64,000 nucleotides of DNA from SB15 sp964639245 (GTDB taxonomy: Bacteria > Chloroflexota > Anaerolineae > Aggregatilineales > J027), in NCBI GenBank assembly GCA_964639245.1, contig CAZXCU010000013.1:75177-139176 (forward strand), in the 5' to 3' direction. The notes beneath the pieces are model-generated. The model had not been told where the DNA came from. It was given only the letters and a program-made list of their open reading frames with translations, and searched no databases. This document shows, piece by piece, positions 1-7,843 of the stretch. A program made the position numbers and the translations under genes. The first letter of the stretch is position 1, and the number at the start of each line of letters is the position of its first letter.

Positions 1-1243
1 TAGCTGAAATTTGCTGATAGGTTGATAGCGGAAGTTGAGACAGCGTAACCCTTTGTATGTCCGCCGCTTGGACAATTTGCCCGACCAGATGATGCGCTTC
101 ACGGAATGGCAAGCCTTTTGTAACTAAATAATCCGCCAGTTCGGTGGCGAGCAAACTTTCATCCAAGGCAGCCCGCATTTTGGCGGGAACAAGTTCCATC
201 TGGGTTAAAAAGCCCGCCAGCATGGGCAGAATCAAATCTAAGGTGCGGGCGGTATCGAATATGGCTTCTTTGTCTTCCTGCAAATCTTTGTTATAGCCGC
301 TTGGCAACCCTTTGAGCGTGGTCAAAAATCCGGTTAAATTGCCAATCACCCGTCCGGTTTTGCCGCGTGTGAGTTCCAACGGGTCGGGGTTGCGTTTTTG
401 CGGCATGAGGCTTGAGCCAGTGCTGTACGCATCCGGCAGTTGGATAAACCCAAAAGCGGGATTGCTGTATATCATGACATCTTCGCCAAAACGACTCAGG
501 TGAGTCATGAGTAGGGAAGCCGCAAATAAAAATTCCGCCACACTGTCTCTGTCTGAAACCGCGTCATAGCTGTTTTGTGTAACCGTGGCAAACCCCATAT
601 TTTCCGCCAGTTGTTGTCGGTCAATCGGGTAAGGTGTGCCAGCCAGCGCACTCGACCCCAATGGGCTTTCGAGGGTGCGTCGGTAACAATCCCCCAAGCG
701 TTCAAAATCGCGCTGGAGCATCCAGAAAAAGCTCATCAACCAGTGGGCGGCAGTGATGGGTTGGGCAAGTTGAAAATGGGTATAGCCCGGCATCACGGTT
801 GAAAGATGCGCTTCTGCGACCTGCACCAATGCGGTTTGTACCGCCCGAATTTGCGCTTGCACATGCTGGCAAGTAGTGAGAATCCAGCGTTTGACATCGG
901 TTGCCACTTGGTCGTTGCGGCTGCGTCCGGTATGGAGTTTGCCCGCCACCGCCCCGATTAATTCACCCAAGCGGCGTTCAACGGCAGTATGAATATCCTC
1001 GTCCCCGTCTTTGAGGACAAAGGTATTGTCCTCAAATTCGGCTAAAACCTGCTGCAAGCCATGTTGAATGGCTTCCGCTTCCGCAGAGGTCAAAATAGTG
1101 GCCTGCGCGAGTGCCTCCACATAGGCCATGCTGCCTGCAATATCTTCGGCATAAAGCTGAATATCAAACCCGATGGAATCATTCAACGCTTGCATTTGCG
1201 CGTTGGGTTCAGCCGCAAACCGCCCGCCCCACAATTTGGTCAT
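1..1243 (-). CDS. argH: Argininosuccinate lyase (ArgH), C-terminus cut by window edge
   Basis: Cytoplasmic enzyme of the last arginine step: argininosuccinate to arginine plus fumarate. Reading the minus strand from the ATG at 1243 gives MTKLWGGRF at the N-terminus, a typical ArgH start. It continues with the HTGRSRNDQV region, the THFQLAQPITAAHW region, and the family signature GSSLMPQKRNPDPLEL that holds the flexible catalytic loop. About 414 codons are present, so only the last 40-50 residues of a usual ~460-residue enzyme are missing beyond position 1. The start overlaps the argJ stop as ATGA, so the two are probably translationally coupled. It is the most distal gene of the arg operon in this window. 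Confidence 0.96.
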   Translation of the reverse strand, partial: MTKLWGGRFAAEPNAQMQALNDSIGFDIQLYAEDIAGSMAYVEALAQATILTSAEAEAIQHGLQQVLAEFEDNTFVLKDGDEDIHTAVERRLGELIGAVAGKLHTGRSRNDQVATDVKRWILTTCQHVQAQIRAVQTALVQVAEAHLSTVMPGYTHFQLAQPITAAHWLMSFFWMLQRDFERLGDCYRRTLESPLGSSALAGTPYPIDRQQLAENMGFATVTQNSYDAVSDRDSVAEFLFAASLLMTHLSRFGEDVMIYSNPAFGFIQLPDAYSTGSSLMPQKRNPDPLELTRGKTGRVIGNLTGFLTTLKGLPSGYNKDLQEDKEAIFDTARTLDLILPMLAGFLTQMELVPAKMRAALDESLLATELADYLVTKGLPFREAHHLVGQIVQAADIQRVTLSQLPLSTYQQISA

Positions 1244-2457
1244 GAACGATAATCCCCGTTAATGGAAACATAGCCATGCGACAAATCGCACGTCCAGACG
1301 GTGCTTGTGCCTTCGCCTTCGCTTAATCTGAGTTTGACGGAAATATCTTGTGCGGCAAAAATCGCGGCGGCATCTTGTTCCTGATAATCAGTAGGCATCC
1401 CATCGCGGAACACCTGCAAGGCATTTGCTCCCACCCCGTTCGCGCCATAATCAAACCAGAGACTGGCTTTGTGCTGGTTAAAGGCGACCCCTGCCCGTCC
1501 TGCGGCTGCCATGATGCGTCCCCAATTGGCATCTGACCCGGCGAAGGCGGTTTTGACCAACGGGGAACAGGCAATCGTATTGGCGATTTGCCACGCGGCA
1601 TGGTCATCGGGCGCACCTTCAACGGTGATACTGATAAACTTCGTTGCGCCTTCCCCATCCCGCACAATTTCATAGGCCAATTGCTGGCAAAGCTGCGTCA
1701 GGGCGGTTTCAAATTCCGCGAGTTTTTGCCCGTCGGTAATTTTCACGTCGCTGGTGCCATTGGCGAACACCAACACCGTGTCGCTGGTGCTGGTATCGCC
1801 GTCTACGGTAATACGGTTGTAGCTGACATTAGCAGCTTTTCGCAGTGCTGAATCTAAAATCGCGGCGGGAACCTCAGCATCGGTGACTACCACCGACAGC
1901 ATGGTTGCCATATTAGGAGCAATCATGCCCGACCCCTTCGCAATCCCCGCGATGGTGTAGCCCTCGCACTGGATGCTGGCGCGTTTGGGGTGGGTATCGG
2001 TGGTCATGATTCCTAAAGACGCATTTTGCCAGCCATTAGGAGTCAAACTTTGGGCTGCCTCGGCAATCCCTTTGCCAATTTTGTCCATCGGTAGCTGGGG
2101 GCCGATAATTCCGGTGGACATGACAAACACCTGTGAGGGTTCACACCCCAGTTGTTCTGCGACCAGTGCGGCCATTTTCGCGGTATTTTGTGCGCCCTGT
2201 TCACCCGTGCAGACATTGGCAATTTTGCTGTTGACGACCACCGCCCGTAAATTCGTCGGGTCTTGTTGCAACAGCCCCATGTCATAGAGTACATGCGCCG
2301 ATTTCACCTGATTGGTGGTAAAAATCCCCGCAGCGTTGCTTGGCACTTCGGAGACAATCAGCGCTAAATCGGGCTGTTGTTTGTTACGGAGGCCACAGTC
2401 CACCCCCGCCGCTAAAAAACCACCAATGCTGCTAATGTCGTTTTTTACTGGAGTCAT
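1240..2457 (-). CDS. argJ: Bifunctional ornithine acetyltransferase / N-acetylglutamate synthase (ArgJ)
   Basis: ArgJ moves the acetyl group from N-acetylornithine to glutamate, closing the acetyl cycle; many family members also make N-acetylglutamate from acetyl-CoA. The 405-residue length fits. The autocleavage site is visible as PNMATML, with Thr185 as the new N-terminal nucleophile of the beta chain, preceded by GIAKGSGMIA. No separate argA or argE is seen nearby, so this protein may supply the first step too; that is an inference. It lies 2 nt downstream of argG and overlaps argH by 4 nt. Confidence 0.95.
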   Translation of the reverse strand: MTPVKNDISSIGGFLAAGVDCGLRNKQQPDLALIVSEVPSNAAGIFTTNQVKSAHVLYDMGLLQQDPTNLRAVVVNSKIANVCTGEQGAQNTAKMAALVAEQLGCEPSQVFVMSTGIIGPQLPMDKIGKGIAEAAQSLTPNGWQNASLGIMTTDTHPKRASIQCEGYTIAGIAKGSGMIAPNMATMLSVVVTDAEVPAAILDSALRKAANVSYNRITVDGDTSTSDTVLVFANGTSDVKITDGQKLAEFETALTQLCQQLAYEIVRDGEGATKFISITVEGAPDDHAAWQIANTIACSPLVKTAFAGSDANWGRIMAAAGRAGVAFNQHKASLWFDYGANGVGANALQVFRDGMPTDYQEQDAAAIFAAQDISVKLRLSEGEGTSTVWTCDLSHGYVSINGDYRS

Positions 2458-2459
2458 GA

Positions 2460-3737
2460 TTAATCCCGTTTGAAGTTGTAATAATCTGGCTGTCGGTAGC
2501 GGCTTTTGCCTGTCCCGTCAATGGCAATCAGCGCTTCCACTTTTTCGGACAAGCCCCACAAATTGATGAAACCTTCTGCATCCTGCTGGTCATACACATC
2601 CATTTGACCGAAGGACGCATAATCTTCGCGGTAAAGGCTGTAGGGGGAACGTCGTCCGGTGAGAGTGACATTGCCTTTGTATAAATCGAGGCGTACTTCA
2701 CCTGTCATCGCCCGTTGAGTCACGTCCACAAAGCCGTCTAGCGCTTCCCGCAGTTGATTAAACCATTTGCCGTCGTAGACCAATTCGGCATAGCGCAACC
2801 CGATGATTTGTTTGTAGTGCAGCACTTCTTTAGAGAGGCAAATACTTTCCAGCGCTTGATGGGCTTTGTATAAAATTGTTCCGCCGGGTGTTTCGTAGAC
2901 CCCGCGTGATTTCATCCCCACCAGCCGATTTTCCACCATATCCACCCGCCCGATGCCATGTTTTGCGCCAAGTTCATTTAATCCCATGAACAGCGCTACC
3001 GGATCCAGATGTTCCCCGTTGATGCTGACAGGCCAGCCTTCCTCAAAACCTATAATGACCGATTCAGTTTCATCGGGGGCATTTTGCGGACTTTTGGTCA
3101 ATTGGAACATTTCTTCTTCCGGTGCTGTCCAAGGATTTTCCAGAATCCCGCCCTCGTGACTCATGTGAAATAAATTTTCATCACGGCTGTAAATGCTTTT
3201 GAGCGTTTGCCGCACGGGAACATCATGTTTTTCGGCATAGGCCAACGCATCTTCACGGCTGCGAATTGTCCATTTGGGGTCACGCCATGGCGCAATAATC
3301 CGCAGTTTGGGATTCAATGCCATCACAGTGACTTCAAAGCGCACCTGGTCATTGCCTTTGCCGGTTGCCCCATGTGCTACCGCGTCCGCCCCTTCGATTT
3401 CCGCCACTTCGACCATGCGCTTGGCAATCAAAGGCCGTGCAAAAGATGTGCCAAGCAAATAATCCCGTTCATAAATTGCGCCCGCCCGCATGGAACGGAA
3501 CACATAGTCGCGCAAAAATTCCTCGCGCAAATCTTCAATATAGGCTTTGCTTGCGCCCGTTTTAAAGGCTTTTTCCTCCAAGCCAATCATTTCGTCGCCC
3601 TGACCGAGATTGGCGGTAAAGGTTACGACTTCGCAGTCATAGTGTTCTTTTAACCAAGGCACGATGACAGAGGTATCTAACCCGCCACTGTAGGCTAATA
3701 CAACTTTTTTAATGGGTGGATAAGGTGTTTCAGACAT
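2460..3737 (-). CDS. argG: Argininosuccinate synthase (ArgG)
   Basis: Condenses citrulline and aspartate using ATP to give argininosuccinate. The PP-loop motif AYSGGLDTSV is at residues 15-24. Further family stretches follow (HGATGKGNDQVRFE, and the SREDALAYAEKHDVPV region). At 425 residues it is slightly longer than the usual ~400, the extra being at the C-terminus. A strong Shine-Dalgarno GAGGAG lies about 9 nt before the ATG, which suits re-initiation after the 84-nt gap that separates it from argD. That gap carries a G/C-rich imperfect palindrome (3770-3816). Confidence 0.96.
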   Translation of the reverse strand: MSETPYPPIKKVVLAYSGGLDTSVIVPWLKEHYDCEVVTFTANLGQGDEMIGLEEKAFKTGASKAYIEDLREEFLRDYVFRSMRAGAIYERDYLLGTSFARPLIAKRMVEVAEIEGADAVAHGATGKGNDQVRFEVTVMALNPKLRIIAPWRDPKWTIRSREDALAYAEKHDVPVRQTLKSIYSRDENLFHMSHEGGILENPWTAPEEEMFQLTKSPQNAPDETESVIIGFEEGWPVSINGEHLDPVALFMGLNELGAKHGIGRVDMVENRLVGMKSRGVYETPGGTILYKAHQALESICLSKEVLHYKQIIGLRYAELVYDGKWFNQLREALDGFVDVTQRAMTGEVRLDLYKGNVTLTGRRSPYSLYREDYASFGQMDVYDQQDAEGFINLWGLSEKVEALIAIDGTGKSRYRQPDYYNFKRD

Positions 3738-3769
3738 TTTTTAGCTCCTCATTTGTGTTTGGTATTTTT

Positions 3770-3816
3770 TCACCCCCATCCCCCTACCCCCATGATAGGA
3801 GAGGGGTTGGGGTGAG
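3770..3816. repeat. Imperfect C/G-run palindrome between argD and argG
   Basis: The 84-nt argD-argG spacer holds TCACCCCCATCCCC on one side and GGGGTTGGGGTGA on the other, which pair with a few bulges around an A/T-containing loop. The form resembles small dispersed palindromes common in Chloroflexota and cyanobacterial genomes. In the operon RNA it could act as a processing or stabilising hairpin. There is no T-tract that would make it a terminator. Confidence 0.55.
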
Positions 3817-3821
3817 GGGAT

Positions 3822-5003
3822 TTACACAGCGACTTTTAACAAAACCGCTTCTAACTTTTCGATCAAGGTATCTACATCGGATTTTTCCATGATTAATGGC
3901 GGAACAAGCCGCAGTGTATTGACTCCCGCGCCCACCAGCAGCAAACCCTGTTCATAACCCGCGCTGACAACATCCGCCACCGGAATATTCAATTCCAGCC
4001 CGACCATGAGTCCTTTGCCGCGAATTTCAACAATCTGCGGGTCGTTGAGTTCTTGCAGGCGTTCCATCAAATACGCGCCGACTTGCTGTACATGGGCTAA
4101 AAATTCGGGTTGGCTCACGCGATTGACCACAGACTGCGCTACCGAACTCACCAGCGCTCCCCCCGCAAAGGTGCTGCCATGATCGCCGGCGGCAAGGGAC
4201 GAATGGACTTTTTCGGTCATCAAACATGCGCCCATCGGCAAGCCCGCTGCCAAAGGTTTTGCCAGCGACATTAAATCCGGGGTGATGCCGTAGTGTTCAT
4301 AAGCCCAGAGTGTCCCTGTCCGTCCTAAACCACATTGCACCTCATCAAAAATGAGCAGCGCACCGTGTTCGTCACACAACTGATGGAGTTTGGCTAAAAA
4401 TTCAGGGGTAGCAGGGTAAATCCCCCCTTCACCTTGAATTGGTTCGACCACCACCGCGCAGGTTTCATCCGTAATGCCTGTCTCTATTGCATCCAAATCG
4501 TTAAAAGGGAGGGTTTTGGCAGCACCCATCAACGGCATGAACGGCTTTTGATAATGTTCTTTGGGGGTCACAGCCAACGCGCCCATCGTCCGCCCGTGAA
4601 ACGCATTGGTAAACGAAATAATTTCCTTGCGCTTTTCGTCTTGATTGGCATAGGCAACTTTACGGGCAAATTTTATCGCCGCTTCGTTGGCTTCTGCCCC
4701 GCTATTGCAAAAAAAGACCCTATCCGCAAAGGATTTTTCGCACAGCAGAGCAGCAAGTTCGGCTTGGGGTTCGGTGTAATACAAATTGCTGACATGAACC
4801 AGTTTTTCTGCCTGCTGCTGGATAATTTGGGCAATCTCTGAATCGCTGTGTCCGAGCGCCATCACTGCGATTCCGGCGACCATATCCAGATATTCTTTCC
4901 CATTCGTATCCCAGACTTTCATGCCTTTGCCGTGCGAAATCACAAAATCGGGACGTTTATATGTTTGGGCGATGTGATTTTTGGTAAGTTCGGCTGCGAT
5001 CAT
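3822..5003 (-). CDS. argD: Acetylornithine aminotransferase (ArgD)
   Basis: PLP-dependent class-III aminotransferase that makes N-acetylornithine from N-acetylglutamate semialdehyde and glutamate. Visible are the phosphate-binding SGAEANEAAIKFAR (101-114), FHGRTMGALAVT, the PLP-ring aspartate in FDEVQCGLGRTG (D220) and the Schiff-base lysine in SLAKPLAAGLPMGA (K249). The length of 393 is normal for ArgD. The paralogous succinylornithine and gamma-aminobutyrate enzymes look alike, but position inside the arg operon settles the role. It starts 3 nt after the argB stop. Confidence 0.94.
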   Translation of the reverse strand: MIAAELTKNHIAQTYKRPDFVISHGKGMKVWDTNGKEYLDMVAGIAVMALGHSDSEIAQIIQQQAEKLVHVSNLYYTEPQAELAALLCEKSFADRVFFCNSGAEANEAAIKFARKVAYANQDEKRKEIISFTNAFHGRTMGALAVTPKEHYQKPFMPLMGAAKTLPFNDLDAIETGITDETCAVVVEPIQGEGGIYPATPEFLAKLHQLCDEHGALLIFDEVQCGLGRTGTLWAYEHYGITPDLMSLAKPLAAGLPMGACLMTEKVHSSLAAGDHGSTFAGGALVSSVAQSVVNRVSQPEFLAHVQQVGAYLMERLQELNDPQIVEIRGKGLMVGLELNIPVADVVSAGYEQGLLLVGAGVNTLRLVPPLIMEKSDVDTLIEKLEAVLLKVAV

Positions 5004-5006
5004 GGA

Positions 5007-5744
5007 TTACGCTCCTACCACGGCTGTACCGGAATTTGCCAGCAGCCCGTCCAGATTGGTAATGACGACCTGTTTTGCGCCTTTTTCAACCATATGCAGC
5101 GCGGTATGGACTTTAGGCAGCATCCCGCCAAAAATAACTTTTTTCTGAATTAAATCATCGGCAATGGAAGGAGTCAGGGTCGGCACAACTTCCTGATTGT
5201 TCAGCACCCCCTGTACGTTCGTTAGAAAAACTACCTGTTCGGCGTTGACCGCCACGCCCACCGCGCCGGCTACATGGTCAGCATTGACGTTATACGCCCC
5301 ATCTACCCCTAAACAGACAGGCGCAATCACCGGGGTGACTCCCTGTGCGACCAAGTTCATCAAAATATCCCCGCGTACCGCTACAACTTCCCCAACCCGA
5401 CCTAAATCACCTTTGGGATGGTGCAATTTTTTCGCGGTAATGAGTCCGCGATCTATTCCTGAAAAACCCTGCGCTTCAATCCCTGCCAATTGAAAGGTTT
5501 TGACAATGCGCTGGTTAATCGCACCCATGACCATTTCAATGAGCTGCATGGAGGCATCATCGGTGACGCGCAGGCCATCAATGAATTGCGATTGAATGGC
5601 GTATTTTTCTTGCATCTGGGTGATTTCTTTGCCCCCCCCATGCACCACAATCATCGGTTCGCTGGCGTGGGCAACAGTTTGTGCCAGCAACTGCAAAAAG
5701 CCGGGTTGGTCAATTTCATGTCCGCTAATTTTTAAAACTTTCAT
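5007..5744 (-). CDS. argB: Acetylglutamate kinase (ArgB)
   Basis: Phosphorylates N-acetylglutamate with ATP; usually the arginine-controlled step. The amino acid kinase fold is shown by KISGHEI at the N-terminus, the glycine-rich VHGGGKEI near residue 37, and the C-terminal VFLTNVQGVL and KVHTALHMVEKGAKQVVI region. At 245 residues it is a short form of the family. It lacks the N-terminal helix that typically goes with hexameric arginine-sensitive enzymes, so feedback inhibition may be weak here; the visible attenuator could compensate. That last point is inference. Confidence 0.93.
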   Translation of the reverse strand: MKVLKISGHEIDQPGFLQLLAQTVAHASEPMIVVHGGGKEITQMQEKYAIQSQFIDGLRVTDDASMQLIEMVMGAINQRIVKTFQLAGIEAQGFSGIDRGLITAKKLHHPKGDLGRVGEVVAVRGDILMNLVAQGVTPVIAPVCLGVDGAYNVNADHVAGAVGVAVNAEQVVFLTNVQGVLNNQEVVPTLTPSIADDLIQKKVIFGGMLPKVHTALHMVEKGAKQVVITNLDGLLANSGTAVVGA

Positions 5745-5786
5745 GGCTTCCTCTGGTCAGTTTGTGACATTCTCAGCAATGGGACA

Positions 5787-5806
5787 GGTCACAGACCCGC
5801 CCGTAC
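5787..5806. repeat. REP-like palindromic element, copy 1 (argC-argB spacer)
   Basis: The 20-nt segment GGTCACAGACCCGCCCGTAC is the reverse complement, with one mismatch, of a segment at 6828-6847 on the other side of argC. With flanking GGGACA it forms a short hairpin (GGGACAGGT / ACCCGCCC). Related GTAGGGGCGGGT...ACCCGCCCGTTA-type palindromes occur at 42091 and 44637. Confidence 0.6.
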
Positions 5807-5816
5807 AGATATTCTT

Positions 5817-6803
5817 TTATAGCAACCCCAGTGTTTCGGGCAGATTCAAAATCAAATTGGCGTTCTGGACGGCTTGGCTGGCTGCCCCTTTCCGTAAGTT
5901 ATCAATGGCGGAAACCACAATCAGCAGGTTTTCTGTCGCAGCATGGAGCGAAATGACTGCCCCGTTTGTATTCGCCACGGCTTTAATACTGGCGGTTTCG
6001 CCCGCAGGCAGCACATTCACAAGGGGTTCATTGGCATAGCTGGTTTCAAAAAGCTGGCGAGCTTTGTCCAGAGTCCACCCGTCCGCAAGTGGTACATAAC
6101 TGGTTGCCAGCAAACCCCGTTCAATCGGCAGCAGGTGAGGCGAAAAAATCAATGTTCCCAAATTTGGATTTAGGGCATGAAGTTCCTGTTCAATTTCGCC
6201 CACATGCCGATGTTTGCGTCCCACGTTATAGGGTTTGAAATCGCCATAGAGTTCCGCGAATAAATACTCCACTTTGGGCTGGCGACCCGCCCCACTTACC
6301 CCACTTTTAGCATCCACAATCAAGGGTACACCCGATTGAATTGCGCCCGTTTTGGCAAGCGGGGCAAGGGCAAGCAGGGTGGTGGTGGGATAACAACCGG
6401 GGTTAGCGATGCAATTTTGATTCAGGATATTGAGGCGGTTAAGTTCCGGCAAACCATAAGGAGAAGGCAACAAGGCGGGAACAGGGTGAGCGTGTCCATA
6501 CCACTTGGCATAGGATTCAGGGGTGTTCAACCGCAAATCTGCGGAGAGGTCAACCACTTTTGCGCCAGCATCCAAGGATCGGGCAGCTAGGGGGGCAGAG
6601 ACACCATGCGGGGTGCATAAAAACACCATTTCGACCTTGCTGGCATCCGCTTCGGTGGAAGGGGTGAATTTCACGCCTTGATAGCTTTGTCCCGCATGAC
6701 TGTCGGATGTGGCAAAACTGATTTCCAGTTCGGGATGTTTTTTCAAAATGCCAATCAGCTCTAAGCCTGTATAGCCGGCTGCTCCGTAAATGCCTGCCTT
6801 CAC
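5817..6803 (-). CDS. argC: N-acetyl-gamma-glutamyl-phosphate reductase (ArgC)
   Basis: NADPH-dependent reduction of N-acetylglutamyl phosphate to the semialdehyde. The Rossmann motif GAAGYTGLEL starts at residue 8, and the catalytic cysteine is in NPGCYPTTTLLAL, followed by DAKSGVSGAGR. The C-terminal region carries the conserved histidine segment (GRKHRHVGEIEQ). The length of 328 is somewhat shorter than the common ~345. It is the first structural gene of the arg operon. The start has GGAG about 9 nt upstream and is preceded by a leader region with an attenuator (6868-7108). Confidence 0.96.
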   Translation of the reverse strand: MKAGIYGAAGYTGLELIGILKKHPELEISFATSDSHAGQSYQGVKFTPSTEADASKVEMVFLCTPHGVSAPLAARSLDAGAKVVDLSADLRLNTPESYAKWYGHAHPVPALLPSPYGLPELNRLNILNQNCIANPGCYPTTTLLALAPLAKTGAIQSGVPLIVDAKSGVSGAGRQPKVEYLFAELYGDFKPYNVGRKHRHVGEIEQELHALNPNLGTLIFSPHLLPIERGLLATSYVPLADGWTLDKARQLFETSYANEPLVNVLPAGETASIKAVANTNGAVISLHAATENLLIVVSAIDNLRKGAASQAVQNANLILNLPETLGLL

Positions 6804-6827
6804 TGCTGTCTCCTTGTCCTGATTTTT

Positions 6828-6847
6828 GTACGGGCGGGTTTGTGACC
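6828..6847. repeat. REP-like palindromic element, copy 2 (argC 5' side)
   Basis: GTACGGGCGGGTTTGTGACC, an inverted 19/20 match to the element at 5787-5806. Read along the transcription direction of the operon both copies have the order GGTCACA-ACCCGCCCGTAC or its complement, so argC is flanked by an inverted pair. With the following CCTCCC it can fold into a short hairpin. Confidence 0.6.
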
Positions 6848-6867
6848 CCTCCCATCATTTTTAGGCT

Positions 6868-6910
6868 AAAAAACAAAAAACCCCGAACTCCTATTTTCAG
6901 AAGTTCGGGG
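6868..6910 (-). terminator. Intrinsic terminator in the argC leader (attenuator)
   Basis: On the minus strand a perfect 9-bp stem, CCCCGAACT (6910-6902) with AGTTCGGGG (6889-6881), encloses a 12-nt loop and runs straight into TTTTTTGTTTTTT (6880-6868). This is a textbook Rho-independent terminator, placed about 65 nt before the argC start rather than after a gene. It can therefore switch off the operon. Its 5' arm is perfectly complementary over 13 nt to an upstream segment (6973-6985). Confidence 0.88.
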
Positions 6911-6985
6911 TTGTCCCTGCTAGCGAACCGCTAGTCTAAGGTCAGTCTGTCAACTAATCAAAAATTAGCCAACCGAACTTCTGAA
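6896..6985 (-). promoter_or_regulatory. Antiterminator pairing of the arg attenuator
   Basis: The minus-strand RNA segment TTCAGAAGTTCGG (6985-6973) is the exact 13-nt complement of CCGAACTTCTGAA (6908-6896), which is the 5' arm plus loop of the terminator. The two structures are mutually exclusive. The upstream segment lies inside the leader-peptide coding region, 11 nt past the last Arg codon, so a ribosome stalled on those codons would leave it free to pair. A third small hairpin, CTAGCGGTTCGCTAG, lies between the two partners (6920-6934). Confidence 0.75.
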
Positions 6986-7046
6986 GGTTCAGTGGGCGGC
7001 GACGGCGCAAACGGGGCGCGTTGTTGACAGAAATTTCAAATTTCAC
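6954..7046 (-). CDS. Arginine leader peptide of the arg operon
   Basis: A short minus-strand frame ends at 6954 and contains PRLRRRRP, with Arg codons CGT TTG CGC CGT CGC CGC at 7013-6996. From a GTG at 7046, the first in-frame candidate after the predicted transcription start, it is 30 residues. The frame is open further upstream to 7151, but that part overlaps the previous gene and lies before the promoter. The ribosome-binding site is weak (GGG, 11 nt upstream), so the exact start is uncertain. The expected job is to couple ribosome stalling at low arginyl-tRNA to antitermination. The peptide itself needs no function. Confidence 0.65.
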   Translation of the reverse strand: MKFEISVNNAPRLRRRRPLNLQKFGWLIFD

Positions 7047-7079
7047 TGTAAAAGTGACCCTATGGGATAATTCGGCAAG

Positions 7080-7108
7080 ATTGTGCATCGGAAATGAAGC
7101 CTTGTCAA
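7080..7108 (-). promoter_or_regulatory. Promoter of the arg operon leader
   Basis: Minus strand: a perfect -35 box TTGACA (7108-7103), a 17-nt spacer, and a -10 box CACAAT (7085-7080, 4 of 6 matches). Initiation would fall near 7073, giving about 27 nt before the leader-peptide GTG and about 270 nt before argC. Position and spacing agree with a sigma-70-type promoter. Confidence 0.65.
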
Positions 7109-7134
7109 TGAATTTGTTCATTTTGACGAAAAAT

Positions 7135-7725
7135 TCAGACTGACCGATCAAGCGGTTGCGAGAAAATATCCCAGAGCATCGGATTGTTTTCCTGCATTTG
7201 TTGCATTCCCCCTCGTTGTGAGATAAGAACAGGTGCTTTCAAGGAGTTCATAAATTCACGCGGTTCGCCACACTGACGAAGCGGCATTTTAAATTTACGG
7301 GTCGAAATTGCCAGTACACGGGTATCAAGGTTGCAGATGATATGCTGCGCCCAGTGAGAAAAACCGTACTGAAAGAGGGCGCGATACAAATGGGGGATGG
7401 CTTGTAAGGCACAGGCATTGTCCCAACACAGCGCGGAGGATTCCATCACATGCGGGGCATCATACAAAAAAGCATACTCGTCGTAGATATCAAACTGTTC
7501 CAATGTGCGGAAGGGCGGTTGAACAACCAAACGCACCATCCCCATGACATTTTCACGGGAGAAGAAATCTTTGTAAACCAGAAAATGCACTGAACGCGGG
7601 GTAAATTCATCCGTGTAACGTCCGTCATCGGTGGGGCGAATGTACCCGGCTTCGGCAAACCAATCATGGTGGCATTGAGCAGCAATATCACGGGCATAAC
7701 TTGATTTAGCAATCGCGGCGTACAT
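7135..7725 (-). CDS. GNAT-fold protein, autoinducer-synthase-like
   Basis: A 196-residue soluble protein. The segment FLVYKDFFSRENVMGMVRLVV resembles the central strands of the GNAT fold. The overall shape (YxDEFTPxSxHFLVY, VMGMVRLV, then YDEYAFLYDAP) recalls the LuxI / N-acyl amino acid synthase branch that transfers long acyl chains, but the substrate cannot be told from sequence. I start it at the ATG at 7725, which has AAGGAG 8 nt upstream; a GTG three codons earlier would sit on that site. It ends just before the arg leader promoter and is transcribed in the same direction, so some read-through into the arg leader is possible. Confidence 0.6.
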   Translation of the reverse strand: MYAAIAKSSYARDIAAQCHHDWFAEAGYIRPTDDGRYTDEFTPRSVHFLVYKDFFSRENVMGMVRLVVQPPFRTLEQFDIYDEYAFLYDAPHVMESSALCWDNACALQAIPHLYRALFQYGFSHWAQHIICNLDTRVLAISTRKFKMPLRQCGEPREFMNSLKAPVLISQRGGMQQMQENNPMLWDIFSQPLDRSV

Positions 7726-7843
7726 GGTGTCCACTCCTTGAGCGTCTTATCCATCGGTACAAGTCAGCATATGCCGATTCACTGTAAAATAGCGGTAAAA
7801 ACCTACAAATTTTTGTCATAGTTTTTGAATAGGATGGAACAGC

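Noticed and set aside
6920..6934. CTAGCGGTTCGCTAG hairpin with the attenuator considered as a T-box
   Set aside because: No T-box AGGGTGG...ACC motif or specifier-loop structure is visible; the peptide-type attenuator explains the region better.
7024..7052. Plus-strand TTGACA - 17 nt - TGTAAA promoter-like sequence inside the arg leader
   Set aside because: No plus-strand gene follows within 790 nt; it lies within the leader peptide frame.
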